Of a stretch of DNA of 64,000 nt, positions 12,064 to 25,172 are shown piece by piece. The DNA is from Colletotrichum lupini (Eukaryota > Ascomycota > Sordariomycetes > Glomerellales > Glomerellaceae): NCBI RefSeq assembly GCF_023278565.1, contig NC_064680.1, positions 1-64,000 on the forward strand. The letters run 5' to 3'. The position numbers and the translations under genes are program-made. Under the pieces are notes generated by a model. It saw nothing but the letters and a program-made list of their open reading frames with translations. It was not told the origin of the DNA and ran no database searches. Every line of letters begins with the position of its first letter. Positions within the stretch are counted from its first letter, which is position 1.

Positions 12064-15000
12064 AACTATTGTTTTTATCCTATTTACCTCCGTATTCAAA
12101 TCTAAGTAAGTCCTGGTATAGTATATAAACGACTTTATACCTTACGGGTATAACGACTTATAAAGGGCGTCTCGTAAGGAGTAGGCTTTAGTAGCGTTAT
12201 ACTATACGTTTCTTTAAATATCTTATTAGCGAGGTCTATTATAGAATATAAATCTCTCCCGACGCCTAAGATACTCGAACTCGAGCTATTAGGAAATTAA
12301 AAAGGAATATATCTAAGCTTTACTTTACGTAGCTATTTAATTCTATCTATATCTAGCCTAGATATATTTTAAAGAGTTCGCGCTCCGTCCTTAACTTTAA
12401 AAAAGATAATAGTTACTAGCTTTTAAATAACGTTTAATATATATCTAGGTTAAACCCGAGCGTCGTTATAATCCTTTTATTAGCTTCTTAAATTACGTAA
12501 TAATATCTTATATTTACTAGGTCGGCTACGCTTCCCTAGCGATATACGTAAACGAGGGTAAATAATAATATATTTTTAAAATAACTACTATCCTAAGATT
12601 ATAAAGGTTTTAGATAAGTCTACGGACGTCTAGTAACGATAATAAAATATACTTAGGTAGAGTAAGGCTATAAAATAGGAGTTAATTTTGCTATATATAG
12701 GTACCTAACTAATAAGATCTACTAATTTTTAAATTTTAAATAAGTAATTATTATATAACTTAACGAGAGGGGCGAGCGAGCGACGAGAGAAAAAAGTAAT
12801 AAATAATAAAAAAAAAGGGTAGCGAGCGATAGGAAAAAAAAGTAGCGAGCGACGGAAAGAAAAAGAAATAAGTACGATATAAAAAAGGGATAGAGGGCGA
12901 GGAGGCGGACTATATATAGTAAGGGCACGGGGCCTATTTAGTTCGCCTAGATAATACCCTCGGCGTTATTTTTATTACTAAGGAGAGCCTTAACTAAATT
13001 ACGGAGCTTATTATTCCTAGCGATATTATAGTTAATATCTTAATAAGCTTTAAATATTTTATTAAAAGTGATTTAGTTAATTACGATATTTAGGGGTAGC
13101 TCGTTATCCCTCGGAACTCCTAAGCCCCTTAAGTTACGATTTTTAACGTGTTTAATAAAGCTTTTAGTAGTAGTAAACTTAATAAGGATAACGGGTCGTA
13201 GGTTTATAGGGATAGCTATAGCGTAGGTAGGCTACTTAATAAAAGCGCTAAGGTCCTTATAAATATATATTACCCTCCTCGTATAATATCTAAGCTCGTC
13301 TATTTTAATAATAGCCTCGGGGTTATCGAGGATATCGTTATTATCGAGTTCGATTAGGTTATTAGCGCGTTCTAGGCTTACTAAACGAGGCCTCTAGGCT
13401 AGAGGTATATCGTCCTTAATACTATACGGGTTTATACTCGTTCTTAGGGCCCTATATAGTTAGTATACTTACTTATTAACTAGTCTAATCTAAGGGCTCG
13501 GGGCTAGGCCCGAGGCGGGGCCGGGTGCGTTAGTATTAATAAAGTTCCGTTAGCTACCCTTAGGGAGGTATTAGGCTATTAGGTTAAGCTCGGAATCGAG
13601 TACTAAGTAAATAGGGGTAGGAATATAGCCTCGCGTCCTAGGCTCGTTAACGTTTAGATAAACGTTTAAGTTAAAGACGTCGGGGTTATTAACGTTTAAA
13701 TTAGGGTAAAACGGGTACGTCCGTTTAGTATACTCTTTATTATACGACTACTATATATTACTATTGTTTAAGAGAAAGTCGCGTACGAGATTAATTTACT
13801 AAGCTAACGGGAATCTAATACTAGATCGTATTATATTAGTATAGTAATAAATTATAATACGATAGTAAGCTACTCTAACTATTCTCTTAAACTCCGGGGT
13901 TATAATTATATTAGGGTCCTTAATACCGAGATCGAGGGTATCCTAAGGGTTAAATAGTAGGCGCTATTAGGCATTTTAGGCGTTAGATAATAATAAAGCT
14001 ATAATAACGTTAAAAAGTGCGATATAGAGTAATATAGAGGAGGTAGAGTACTTAAGAGTAAATGTCTATTATATAAGATAAGAGGTGCGAGCGAGAACGT
14101 CTATAGTTAGTTATTTATTAATCTTCTTCGGGGTTAAGACTAACGGTATCGAGCAATCCCGTAACGGTAGTATCGTCGCTTTAACCTCGACTCGTAATAA
14201 AGTATAAGCGTACGTACGTTCTCGTATTTAATTCTTATCGTTATTTATAATATATAACGGTATCCCTTACTTTTTATAAATAGCGTCCTAGAGCCCGTAT
14301 TTACGGACGTCGAGGTTGCGAGGTATAGCTCTAGGGTAAATAAGCGAGCTAGGAGCAGCTTATTTCCTAACTTAACTATCCCCGCAATAAGGATACTAAA
14401 ACGGGCTTATATTTTTATAAACACGTCGCCCTTACTTATTAAATCGAGTCGGCTCTAGGATAGGAATATTAATAAACTAGGACTAACTACGTATATTCCG
14501 TTAACCCCGGCTTCGAAAGTTAAAATAAAGGATTATTTACTATTTACCTTATCCGCTAAGGTATTATAACCCTTATTATAGACTTTTGCGTCCTTTTATA
14601 ATATCCTTTTATACCGAGAGCGGAGCTCGAGCTCGAGCTCTCGCTATTATTAATACTAACTTATAAAGCTATATCCCCTTAATAATAGTACGTTTTTTAG
14701 AATATTCCGTTTAAAGGGCTAAATTATTAAAGTAATACGAGCGGGCATAGGGCGATTCGGGATTAGCGAGGGGGTAGTAAAGTTTATATATAAACACGTT
14801 TACTAAAAAAAGGACGTATATAGTTATATTAAAATATAAGTTATTCCTAGGCTAAGTAGCTAAAGTTTTATTTTCGTAAGGGACTACTCCCCTCGTATAA
14901 GTCTATATCTAAGAATCGTAATTCCTCTTAAACAAAATCTAGGCCCGAAGCTTAAAGAGAACGCCCGGTAAATAACCCGCTATATCCTTAACTATATCCG

Positions 15001-15076
15001 GGTATAAAGCCGAAACGAAACTACGACTAACTAAATAGCTTAGTATATATCTTAGGTAACTCGTAGAGCTTAGAGT

Positions 15077-15133
15077 AGATAAAAATATTTTTTTAAAATA
15101 ATTATTAACTTAGAGAAGACCGATAGGAATAAG
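15077..15133 (+). repeat. 57-bp direct repeat, copy 2
   Basis: Second copy of the repeat at 11244-11300, same orientation. It lies about 120 bases upstream of the chromovirus 5' LTR. Confidence 0.7.
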
Positions 15134-15256
15134 GCAGTAATTATAATAAGACTCGTCTTGCTCTCTTAAAAGCCCTATGCGTCGTTAGTAATACTAAACC
15201 CCTAAGATATGTAGTTATATATTAGCTCTTTATTTAACGTCGCGGGGTCTAGATAT

Positions 15257-15479
15257 TATTATGGTAGTGGGCACTAGGGCCCTATAGGCCCTGTGGTTTA
15301 GCCTTAGGCTACGAGGCTGAGCTCCTAGTAGTTACGTAACGAGCTAGACTATAGGGCCTAAAGGGCTAGCCTACTAGCTTCTACTTACTATTCTATTTTT
15401 TCCCTCTTTACGTTAAGTCTTTAGTTAATTAGGTTAATATAGCAGCGTTCCGACTTACTTCGAGATCCCTTTCGTAATA
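15257..15479 (+). repeat. 5' LTR of the chromovirus
   Basis: 223 bases beginning TATTATGGTAGTGGG and ending TTTCGTAATA. It has the same length as the 3' LTR and, over the stretches compared by eye, differs from it only by transitions. The original termini were probably TGTTA...TAACA. Confidence 0.93.
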
Positions 15480-18400
15480 CTACTTAACGTTATTTAATTA
15501 ACTATTCTCTAGAAACGGAATAATAATATCTTAATTAATTAACTACTTACTATCCTAACTAGCTACCCTTACTAAGAAAGCGTATGAGAGAGCCGAGCGA
15601 TAGCTAACTAAATTAATCGCGCGTAAGTAGCGTAATTAATACCCCCTAAGTATATACCCCCTTTATTAAATACGATAATTAAAGAATATAGCTAGGGAGG
15701 CTAAGTCTCCCTTCGTACTAACGGCTTTTAGTAAAGTTACTGCCTTTACGAGTCCCGATAGAGCGTTATAAGCCTTAATAAAAGCGCTAAGCTCTTAGTT
15801 ATTAACCCTAAGGTCGCGCTATTTAACTAGTTAATAGAGCGCTTCTTACCCTCTATTACCTAGGCCGATCGCTTAGTGTATTTTAGTAATATAGCTAACT
15901 AGCTCACCTCGCTTATTTATATCCGTAACAATACTCTTTTTAAAAAGAATACTAAGTAATATATCGACCTTAACCTTATTTAAGAACTATACTTTAAAAA
16001 CGACGGAAAGACCTTATTTAAGTAGATTGAATAGTAGCTAAAGATGCGTATTGCCTAGTACTAATTAGAGCAGGTCCTAGCCTCTACTATTAGCTAGCTA
16101 AGTAATAGTACTAAGCGCCTATACGTAATAACCTATAAGAACCTCGACCTTATGTATACTATTATTATAGAGCTCCGTATTATAAAAGAAGCCCTTACCC
16201 GAGCCTATGTTAATAATACGGCCATAGCTAAGAGATTAGAATAGTTAGAGAACGGCTCCTAGGCTAGCTCTGTTTAGGATACCGCTACCTTTAGCGCGCT
16301 AAAATAATAGTTAGCGCGCTTAGAGACATAGGGCAGCCGCGAGACTACCCTAGCCTCGTCCTATCCCGTTACTTACGGCTCTTAGAAAATACTTAACGTA
16401 CTTATTTTTATAAATAATAATACTAGCTTTAAGTTCGACTACTAGCTCTAGCGTATTATAAAGCGCTTAGAGAATGCTAATTATAATACGGATAAGTACT
16501 GCCTAGAGTATATTATTAATAAGATTAGAGGTAGTATTACGGAGTTTATATACTTAATGCTAACCTCTAATGAGATTATTACGGCTGAGTAGCTACTCTA
16601 CGAGCTTAAGTCGGCTTATACTAACCCGACCGTTATAAACGACGCTAGTTATAAGCTAGACGTATTTATAATTATGCTTAAAAACGTTTACTAGAAGTAT
16701 TTTATATTTACTAAGCTCGCGCGTATTAGTAAGCTTTTAGAACCTTAGTAAAAGCGCCGTTTTTATAATAAGCTACTTATATATCTTTGTAACTAGGCTA
16801 TATCGAAGTACTTAGATAATACGGCTACTTTTTAAAAGTATACTAAGTACGTCGCTTAGCTAGCTAACGCGATATAGCCCCCTTTTATAGAGGACCGCCC
16901 GGTTAAGGCTTCTAGCTAGGCCCGCTAGACTTTAGGTAGAAATAATAGAAGTAGCGGAAATAATAGAGGTACTAAAAGTACTAAATAGGACCGAGGTCGT
17001 ACCTCTACCCGCAAGACGATCCCTAAAGCCCTATATTAAAAGCTTAAGGATAGTAGCGCTTACTTCGTTTATAGTAACACCGGACATATCTCTAAGGACT
17101 ACCCTAAGAAGCTAAAGACTACTATAGTCGTTATTAACGCTACCGTAGGCCCTATTAAAATAGAGTCGGGTTTAGAAAACTAAAACCCCTAGTAAAAGTA
17201 AACTCCTAGCTAGGGGATATATATAAAAAGGACGGAAAATTAGCGATTAATTTAGTAAACCTATAGGATCTCGTAGGGGGCTAGCCCCTTAAAATAGAGC
17301 TTATACTAGTATTTAATAGATATAGAATTTGCCTAAGAGCCTTATTTAATACGGGAGCTAATAAGTACGGATTTATAAATAACTGCGTAACCCCTTTATT
17401 ATAGTAGTTCTGCGCGGCCCTATCCCGCGAATTATAATGCCTAATCCCTACCGCTAGGTTTAATAGAGAGTAATTAGATAATACTAGCGTAGTATAAACC
17501 GCTAACCTATATATTAATCAACGGGTCCTTCTAAAAACACCCCTCCTTTAGCTTAATACGGGCCGCTACGACCTAATCCTAGGGTAGAAGTAGTTCGAGT
17601 ACTACGGGGTAAACCCTAATATTCGCCGCTAATGGCTAATATAGCCTAAGGACCTACCGCTATAAAAGACGCCCTCTACTATCGTTAGGGATATCGAGGA
17701 CCTATATACCCCGGAAGTTATTAACGTATAATACTAAATCGACGCCGATTACTAGTAGGACCTGTTCGAAATAGATATAACCCGCTATAACTAAAAGCTC
17801 TAGTAGTAGCGGGTAAAGGGCATACTAATTAGGGTATTACTACGCCCGCTAAAGACGATAGCTCGCTAGATATAGTAGTTAAATAAGGCTAAGAATGCGA
17901 AGAAGATAGAGCGCGCCCTTAACGGTACTAATATCGCCCTAATAGAGAGGGCTAAGTAATAAAAACTATACTTAGTAATAGTATAAATAGATATTACTTT
18001 TATTAACGCTCCCGTTTTTAAAAAGAACCTTAGGTAGAACGACGTCGAGATAGGCTCTATATTACTCTATAAGCTCGACCGTATTATAGAGGATAAGAAG
18101 GAGGAGGTAGACCTCTTATTTAACGACGACTAGGTTACTTGTAACCTTATAGTAACGAACTTACCGGAGTATTTACGGCCCTAGACCGACGTTTTTAGTA
18201 AGGCGGCTAGCGATATACTAGCGCCTTATAAGCTATATAACTATAAGATCGAGTTACTAAATAGTAATAAAGAGAAGCTAACTTACTACCCTCTATATAA
18301 GTAGTTAGTGCCTAAGCTAGAGGTTATAAGAGCCTATTTACTAGAGTACTTATAAAAGGGATTTATCGAGCTAAGTAATGCTCCTTTCGCGTCGCCGACG

Positions 18401-21358
18401 CTATTTATAAAAAAGCATAATAGTAGTCTACGCTTCTACGTTAACTTCCGTAAGCTTAATAAGGTTACGAAAAAAGACCGCTACTTATTACCGCTTATCG
18501 ATAAGACCCTCGCGCGGCTAGGTAGGGCGAAGGTATTTACTAAACTAAATATTAAGTAGGCCTTCTACTATATCCGCCTCGACCTAGCCTCTGAGGATTT
18601 AATAACGTTTAGAACCCGCTACGGGGCGTATAAGTATAAAGTAATACCCTTTGGGCTCTATAACGGGCCTACTACGTATTAGTAATATATAAACGAGATA
18701 CTAATAGAGTACTTAGATAACTTCTATACGGCGTATATAGATAATATCCTAATCTTCTCTAACGACCCCCTCTAGTACTAGGAGCACGTTACTAAAGTGC
18801 TAGACCGCCTATAAAAAGCAGGCTTATAGGCGGATATTAAAAAGTACGAATTTAGTATCACCTCTATAAAGTACCTAGGCTTCGTGGTTTTTATAAAAAG
18901 TATATAGCCTAATAAGGAGAAAGTCTTTATAGTTAGAGACTAGAAGCTACCTATATTACTTAAGGGCATCTAGTCCTTCCTCGGGTTTTATAACTTTTAT
19001 AAGAGGTTTATAAGGGATTACGGCTGCCTAACTAGGCCCCTTACGAGGCTAATGGGCAAAGGAGTTCTTTTTAACTTTAGCGCTGACTACGAGACGGCTT
19101 TTAAAACTATAAAGCTAGCGCTAACGTTAGCGCTAATCCTCTACTACTTTAAGCTAAAACTACTAACGTAGCTAGAAACCGACGCCTCTAACTTAATATA
19201 CGCTAGAGCGCTACTATAGTAATAAGAAGATAATAGGTTATAATACTTAGTAACCTTCTATTTAAAAATAATAAGTAGCGCAGAGCTTAACTACGCTATT
19301 TACGATAAAGAAATGTTAATAATAATACTATACCTAGAGGAATAGCGCACAGAGCTTATGAGCTACGAGCATAAGTTCGACGTTATTATAGACTATTAGC
19401 TATTACTATTCTTTATAACTAAGCGCCTACTTAACCTATAACAAGCCCAGTAGGCCAGCACGCTAGCGGACTTTAACTTTTAAATTTACTATTACCCGGG
19501 GAAAGAGAACGTACTAACTAACGCCCTATTATAAAAGATAGAGGATATCCGCACTTAGTAGGCACTAAAAGAGGCTAATAGGACCTAAGTCCTCTTATTA
19601 CTAGGACTACTATCCCCCGATATTATAGCAGAGCTATGGGCGCTATTAGGCGCCGTAATTAGTTAACTATAGCTCATAGTCGGCTCGCTCTTATTAAAAA
19701 ACGAGCTCTAGGGGTACTTATTAATAAAGAAGATTTTAAAGCTTAATAGAGACCTTATTATAGCGTCCCTCGTACTAATACGAGCGCTAGTAGCTAAAGA
19801 GCGCGAGCGCTAGTCTATTTAAAATAACGGATTACTAATAATAAACGGGAAGCTCGTAGTGCCCGAAGAAGAGAACCTTCGTATTATAATTATCCGCGAG
19901 GTCCACGAGTAGAAGCTCCTCGCCTACCTAGGACGTAATAAGGTTATAAAAATAATTAAGTAGCGATACCACTAGCCGGGCCTAACGGTAGATGCCTACT
20001 AGTACGTACGGAACTACTATACCTATTACTAATTATAAAAGCCGCGCGATAAGCCCCCGGGGGAGCTAAGGCCACTTCTAGTGCCCGACTACCCGTAGTA
20101 GCACATTTCTACCGACTTTATAACTATCCCCACTAATTAAAAAGGATTCGATAATATTTAGGTAGTAGTAAACCGCCTAGGCAAGAGGGTAATATCCGTT
20201 CTTTATTATAAAACCACTATAGTAAAAGATATAAGCCGAATGTTCTACGAACGGGTACTACCTATCTTCGGCTTATTAAAAACTATTATATCGGACCGAG
20301 GCCCCTAATTTATCTCCGACTTCTAGGGGGAGCTTTATAAGATTTGCGAGGTTAAGCTATAGCTATCGACGGCCGACTACCCCTAGATAAACGGCTAGAT
20401 AGAGGTACTAAACTAGTATATCCTACAGTAATTAAGACTACTAGTTAACCGATACTAAGATAACTAGAGCGATATACTACCCGTAGTCGACTTTACCTAT
20501 ACCGCCTAGCTTAGCGAGATAATAGGGCTATTATTATACGAAGTAGAATTCGGTTATTAGCTACGACTCTTTTTTAATTAGTCTAAACGAACCTACTAAT
20601 TCGGCTCTATAAAAGAAAAGCTAAACCGTACTAACGCGTAGCATATAGCTTAGGGGATATACGAGGCTTAAAAAACCGCTAAGGGTAATATAAAAGTCGC
20701 TTAGGCACGGTATAAGAAGTATACTAACTACTACTAATACCCGGACGACTTAAAACTAGAAGACTAGGTCTTTATTAATACCTCGTACTAGAAGTCCGCC
20801 GACGTAAATAAACTATAGTAGCTATAGGCTAGGCTATGGCCTATCGTTAGTACTAAATAGGGGGGTATATAGATTATAGAACTACTAATAAGCAGCCGGG
20901 CACACCCGGTCTTTTACCTAAGTAAGCTAAGGAAGGCCGCTAACGACCTATTACTTAGGTAGAACTAAGACCTGCTACTACTAATTATTAACGACGACGG
21001 CGAACCGGAGTACGAGGTCTCGGAGGTCGTTAAATTATACTTATATAGGGGAAAACTATAGTATTAGGCAGATTAGAAAGGGTACGATACGGATCTAACT
21101 TAGTATAACGTAGAGAGCTTTTAGTATGCGCTAGCGGCGCTCTAGGCGTTCTACCGCTAGTACCTAACTATTAAGGGCCCGCTACGGAACCTAGATATAT
21201 AAATAAAAGCCGCCGCGGCTAGCGATTTACTACTACCGAGGGACGACGATAATATAATAGTAGTAATTACGGCTATGGATTTAGTAAATTAAGGGGTAAT
21301 TTAGAGGTTTATTTTTTAGCGCTACGGACAGCGCCCTCTAGTATAGAGGGGGGGGTAA
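15480..21358 (+). pseudogene. Decayed gag-pol of the chromovirus
   Basis: Landmarks in order are: degenerate zinc knuckle at about 17058-17105, in which Cys codons TGC/TGT now read TAC/TAT while Gly-His and Lys-Asp are kept; reverse transcriptase with the Pro-Phe-Gly-Leu box near 18650 and the catalytic box at about 18734-18746; RNase H Glu-Thr-Asp-Ala-Ser near 19180; integrase with the Thr-Asp-Phe start of its catalytic core near 20110 and a Ser-Asp-Arg-Gly box near 20295; chromodomain near 21035-21120 with Lys-Gly-Tyr-Asp. The damage is of the CpA-to-TpA type. Confidence 0.9.
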
Positions 21359-21581
21359 TATTACGGTAGTGGGTACTAGGGCCCTGTGGGCCCTGTGGTT
21401 TAGCCTTAGGCTACGAGGCTAAGCTCCTAATAGTTACGTAACGAGCTAGACTACAGGGCCTAAAGGGCTAGCCTACTAGCTTCTGCCCACTATTCTATTT
21501 TTTCCCTCTTTACGTTAAGTCTTTAGTTAATTAGGTTAATATAGCAGCGTTCCGACCTGCCTCGAGATCCCTTTCGTAACA
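21359..21581 (+). repeat. 3' LTR of the chromovirus
   Basis: 223 bases beginning TATTACGGTAGTGGG and ending TTTCGTAACA, directly after the G-rich polypurine tract. It keeps more unmutated CA and TG sites than the surrounding DNA. Confidence 0.93.
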
Positions 21582-22771
21582 ATACTTTATAATTATTAAG
21601 CGCCGGTCCTCGGGGGATATAGTAATTACCCTCTTCTACCTCGAGCCTACGTAGCCGTTATAATAAAACGTCGAGCTCTAAATAATATAAGGGTAGTTAA
21701 TAGCTATTAGACCCCGTTTTAAACGTATTCGTAGTTAGTTTATCGCCTCCTCGGACCAGTTCTTTTTAAGGACGCGGAGATAAAGCCGTTTATTATACTC
21801 CTAGCTTATAATAATCGCCGGGCCTTTTGGGTTATTCTTTAGTAACACGGCCTCGTGCACGCCGGTACGATATCTATACTATTAATAGACCTTAAGTCTA
21901 GGCCCCCACTATCTAACTAAGATTTTCCTAGGTTAGTTACGGGGACGTCTATTCGGTATTATAAAAGACCGTGCGTAAAAGAGCTAAATATATAAAAAGG
22001 TTAGAGTATAATAATAGTAATAACGATGCGGGTATAAACGCTAATAAATAGGAGATATGAACGGGAGATATAGGCCTTTTTATAGAGAGGTTCGGCTAGG
22101 TAAGATAATATAATTATAAAGTCTATTTAGTATTTAAGAAATCGATATCCTCGCGTCTTAGTAACGCCGTTGTTTTTTTAAAAAGAGAACGAGTTACGCC
22201 GTATATTAACGCTTTTATAATAGTATATTAGTATTATTTTCGTTAGGAAAATAGGACGCGATATATAAGGACGATAACGTTAGGATAAAGTATTAGTATC
22301 TATAATACTACTTAGGTAGAAAGAAATATATAAACTATATAATTATTTATAGAGTGCTTATAATAGTTGTCTTTTATAAAAGCTAAACCGTTATAAGGAC
22401 TCGGATAAGAATAGACCGTCGATAAGAACGTAGTTAATATACTATTAATATAATAACGTAGCCGAAACGTCCTAATTTACTCGTCCCGATCGTACAAATC
22501 CTACTAATTATTAAACTTAACCGACGCTAAACATCTTATAAGACCCTCGCTAAGATTATAAGTCGCATCCCGACCGTTTTATATAATTAAATAGTACTAC
22601 TTATCGTCGATTCTCTAACGCTCTTACTAAGTATCTAATTTACGTCTAGCACGCCTCGTAAGCTACTATTAGAGAGGTATAGTAAATAGGTAAGTAGGTC
22701 GAGAGTAATCTGTCTTATAAAAAATATTAAATATGCTAATCAAAAGAAATAGCCCTACTTCTAATATCAAA
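21582..22771. other. RIP-degraded stretch without recognisable features
   Basis: About 1.2 kb of AT-rich sequence with stops in all frames. I see no gene, RNA or repeat that I can name. It separates the chromovirus from the 344-codon relic downstream. Confidence 0.7.
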
Positions 22772-23806
22772 ATGAATAACGACCTTACTATAGTTAATAC
22801 CGAATAGTCGATAAAGGTTTAAGCTAAATAGTTTAAGTACGCAATAAGTAGTATTAGTATATATAACCTATTAACCGAGCTATATACCCTCGGGATCGTA
22901 AGTATTATAAACGACCTTAACGGTACTATAACTATCTATTTAGCGGCGCGTCTTATTTATAATAAGGTTTGAACTATAATAAATACGATTATTTCTATCT
23001 CTATGTTTTTAAAACTAGTAGTAAGAGACCTAAATAACGAGAGAAAGTTATACCCGCTCGTATATATATCCGCTAGCTATTTATATAACCGAGCCCGAGA
23101 TTAGTTTATACTTATAAAACAGAGACCTATAAATGCTTCGATCGACTTTATTATAAGCTTTAATACTAACTACGATATACATAGGAACTACTATAACTAT
23201 ATTTACGTCACGGTCTTAACGGATTAGGCGTTATAGAACCTAAACGAACTCTTATTCTACGTCTCTAATTTACGAAGTTTTACTTAGAGTAATAAGTCTA
23301 TTAGGAACTACCAAAGCTAGATTTTATATTATTTATAAAAGAGCGTCGCAAATGCTAGCCTAAATAGAAAGAACCCTAAACGCTTAATATCTTTCAATAT
23401 TAAGAAATCGTTAAATACTAGAATAACACGGAGACGATATAAAGAAGCACGTTATTATAGAATTACTACCGTTATCGAGACGTATACTAAGAGACTTAAT
23501 AACGCGGCTAGACTCCCCTAAGACTTAATTCGCCCTTTTTTTAGTTAGTTTAGGTAAGAGCGTAATTAATAAATAAACTATAAAAATACGGTAGCGAATC
23601 TATTTATATATCTAGAGGTCCTAAATAATACGATAGATAGTTTAAGTAAGATATATCGGCTACTATATAAATATTATTAGGGCTAACCTCTATTATATAA
23701 AGATTCTTATAGAGTTTATAAGATCCTTCCTTATTTTAGTTATTTACTATAAGGTAATTAAAGTTCTGTTATTAAAGAAAAAAAGGACTCTTTTATTATA
23801 AGATAA
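22772..23806 (+). pseudogene. 344-codon decayed gene, unidentified, no frameshifts
   Basis: Starting at the ATG at 22772 (context CAAAATGA) a single frame runs to the TAA at 23804-23806. It has about 20 internal stops, nearly all TAG or TAA, and no insertion or deletion that shifts the frame. The translation is rich in Ile, Leu, Asn and Tyr, as expected after RIP, and shows no transposase, polymerase or kinase motif that I recognise. It was probably a complete single-exon gene, perhaps the sole gene of an unknown mobile element, because the hairpin array begins 52 bases downstream. Confidence 0.6.
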
Positions 23807-23857
23807 TATTAAGTAGCCACGGTAATATGGTAATAATAAAGGGGGTGTGCTATCTTA

Positions 23858-25172
23858 TCTTTTATTTACGACATAGCGAATAAAAGAATTTTAAGATTTT
23901 AGTTAACTTAAGATTTTAGTTAATTCTTTCGTTCGCGACTAGGCGTACGAAAGAATTTATAAGTACTCGATTCTTTTGTTCACTACATAGCGAACAAAAG
24001 AATTTTAAGATTTTAGTTAATTCAAAATTTTAGTCAATTTAAGATTTTAGTCAATTTAAGATTTTAGTTAATTCAAGATTTTAGTTAATTCAAGATTTTA
24101 GTTAATTCTTTCGTTTACGACATGGCGAACGAAAGAATTTCAAGATTTTAGTTAATTTAAGATTTTGGTCAATTCTAGATTTTAGTTAATTCTTTTATTT
24201 ACTACATAGCAAACGAAAGAATTACTAAGATTTTACCTAATTCTTTCGTGCACTACATAGTAAATAAAAGAATTTTAGTATTTTACCCAATTCTTTCGTA
24301 TACTATATAGCGAACAAAAGAATTTTAAGATTTTAGTTAATTCAAGATTTTAGTTAATTCTTTCGTTTACTATATAGCGAACAAAAGAATTACTAAGATT
24401 TTACCCAATTTTTTCGTTTACTACATAGCAAACGAAAGAATTTTAGTATTTTACCCAATTCTTTTATGCACTATATAGCGAACGAAAGAATTTTAAGATT
24501 TTAGTTAATTTAAGATTTTAGTTAATTCTTTCGTTAGCGACCTAGCGAACAAAAGAACTTTAAGATTTTAGTTAATTTAAGATTTTAGTTAATTTTTTTA
24601 TTTACGACATAGCGAACGAAAGAATTTTAAGATTTTAGTTAATTTAAGATTTTAGTTAATTCTTTTATTCGCGACCTAGCGAACGAAAGAATTTTAAGAT
24701 TTTAGTTAATTTAAGATTTTAGTTAATTCTTTCGTTCGCGACCTAGCGCACGAAAGAATTTATAAGTACTTAATTCTTTTATTAGCGACCTAGCGAATAA
24801 AAAAATTTATAAGTACTCGATTCTTTTATTAGCGACTTAGCGCACAAAAGAATTTATAAGTACTCGATTCTTTTGTTAGCGACCTAGTATATAAAAGAAT
24901 TTATAAGTACTTAATTCTTTTTTTACGACCTAGCGTATTAAAGAATTTATAAATACTCGATTCTTTCGTTAGCGACCTAGCGCACGAAAGAATTTATAAG
25001 TACTCGATTCTTTTATTAGCGACCTAGCGTATAAAAGAATTTATAAATACTTAATTCTTTTGTTAGCGACCTAGCATACGAAAGAATTTTAAGATTTTAA
25101 TTAATTCTTTTAGTTATTACTTATTAAATAAAAGATCTTTTAGGCATTACTTCTTAAATAAAAGAATTTCTT
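23858..25172. repeat. Array of about 21 palindromic hairpin units
   Basis: The region is built of a repeated palindrome of about 34 bases. One arm is close to ATTCTTTCGTTCGC, the other to GCGAACGAAAGAATT, with a loop such as GACCTA or TACATA. I counted 21 recognisable copies plus one or two decayed ones at the right end. Two spacer types alternate by region: AGATTTTAGTTAATT blocks in the left two thirds and TATAAGTACTCGA in the right third. Arms vary mostly by C/T and G/A changes, and many changes in one arm are not matched in the other. It is not a CRISPR array, since the spacers are repeated and not unique. Confidence 0.93.

Larger units (their letters stand above)
126..15256. other. Telomere-adjacent AT-rich block degraded by RIP
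   Basis: About 15 kb in which CA and TG are nearly missing and TA is very frequent; both strands are full of TAA and TAG. This pattern follows from repeated C-to-T change at CpA on either strand (RIP). No intact gene is visible; the few open frames of 60 to 70 codons are accidental. Sub-features that I could define are listed separately: a poly-T tract, TA-rich and 27-bp tandem repeats, a 129-bp tandem duplication, a pair of 57-bp direct repeats and relics of plus-strand coding sequence. I did not recognise a telomere-linked helicase. Confidence 0.9.
15257..21581 (+). mobile_element. Ty3/gypsy chromovirus LTR retrotransposon, RIP-decayed
   Basis: The element is 6.3 kb, bounded by two 223-bp LTRs. 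The flanking 4-mers ATAT (15253-15256) and ATAC (21582-21585) could be a target duplication that differs by one C/T transition. A purine tract ending in eight Gs precedes the 3' LTR, which sets the plus orientation. Between the LTRs the plus strand reads gag then pol: a CCHC zinc knuckle whose cysteine codons have become tyrosine codons, reverse transcriptase with the YxDD box now Tyr-Ile-Asp-Asn, RNase H with the Thr-Asp-Ala-Ser box, integrase, and a C-terminal chromodomain. Every frame has many TAA/TAG, so it is dead. Protease was not clearly seen. Confidence 0.92.

Noticed and set aside
10631..12928. Hydrophobic 65-68 codon minus-strand frames at 10631-10828 and 12722-12928
   Set aside because: Low-complexity AT-rich sequence; apparent membrane proteins are a product of composition.
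126..15256. Telomere-linked RecQ helicase, common next to fungal telomeres
   Set aside because: I looked for helicase motifs on both strands and found none readable; heavy RIP could hide it, but there is no support.
23858..25172. Possible CRISPR array
   Set aside because: The spacers are themselves repeated and the genome is eukaryotic; the unit is a palindrome tandem array.
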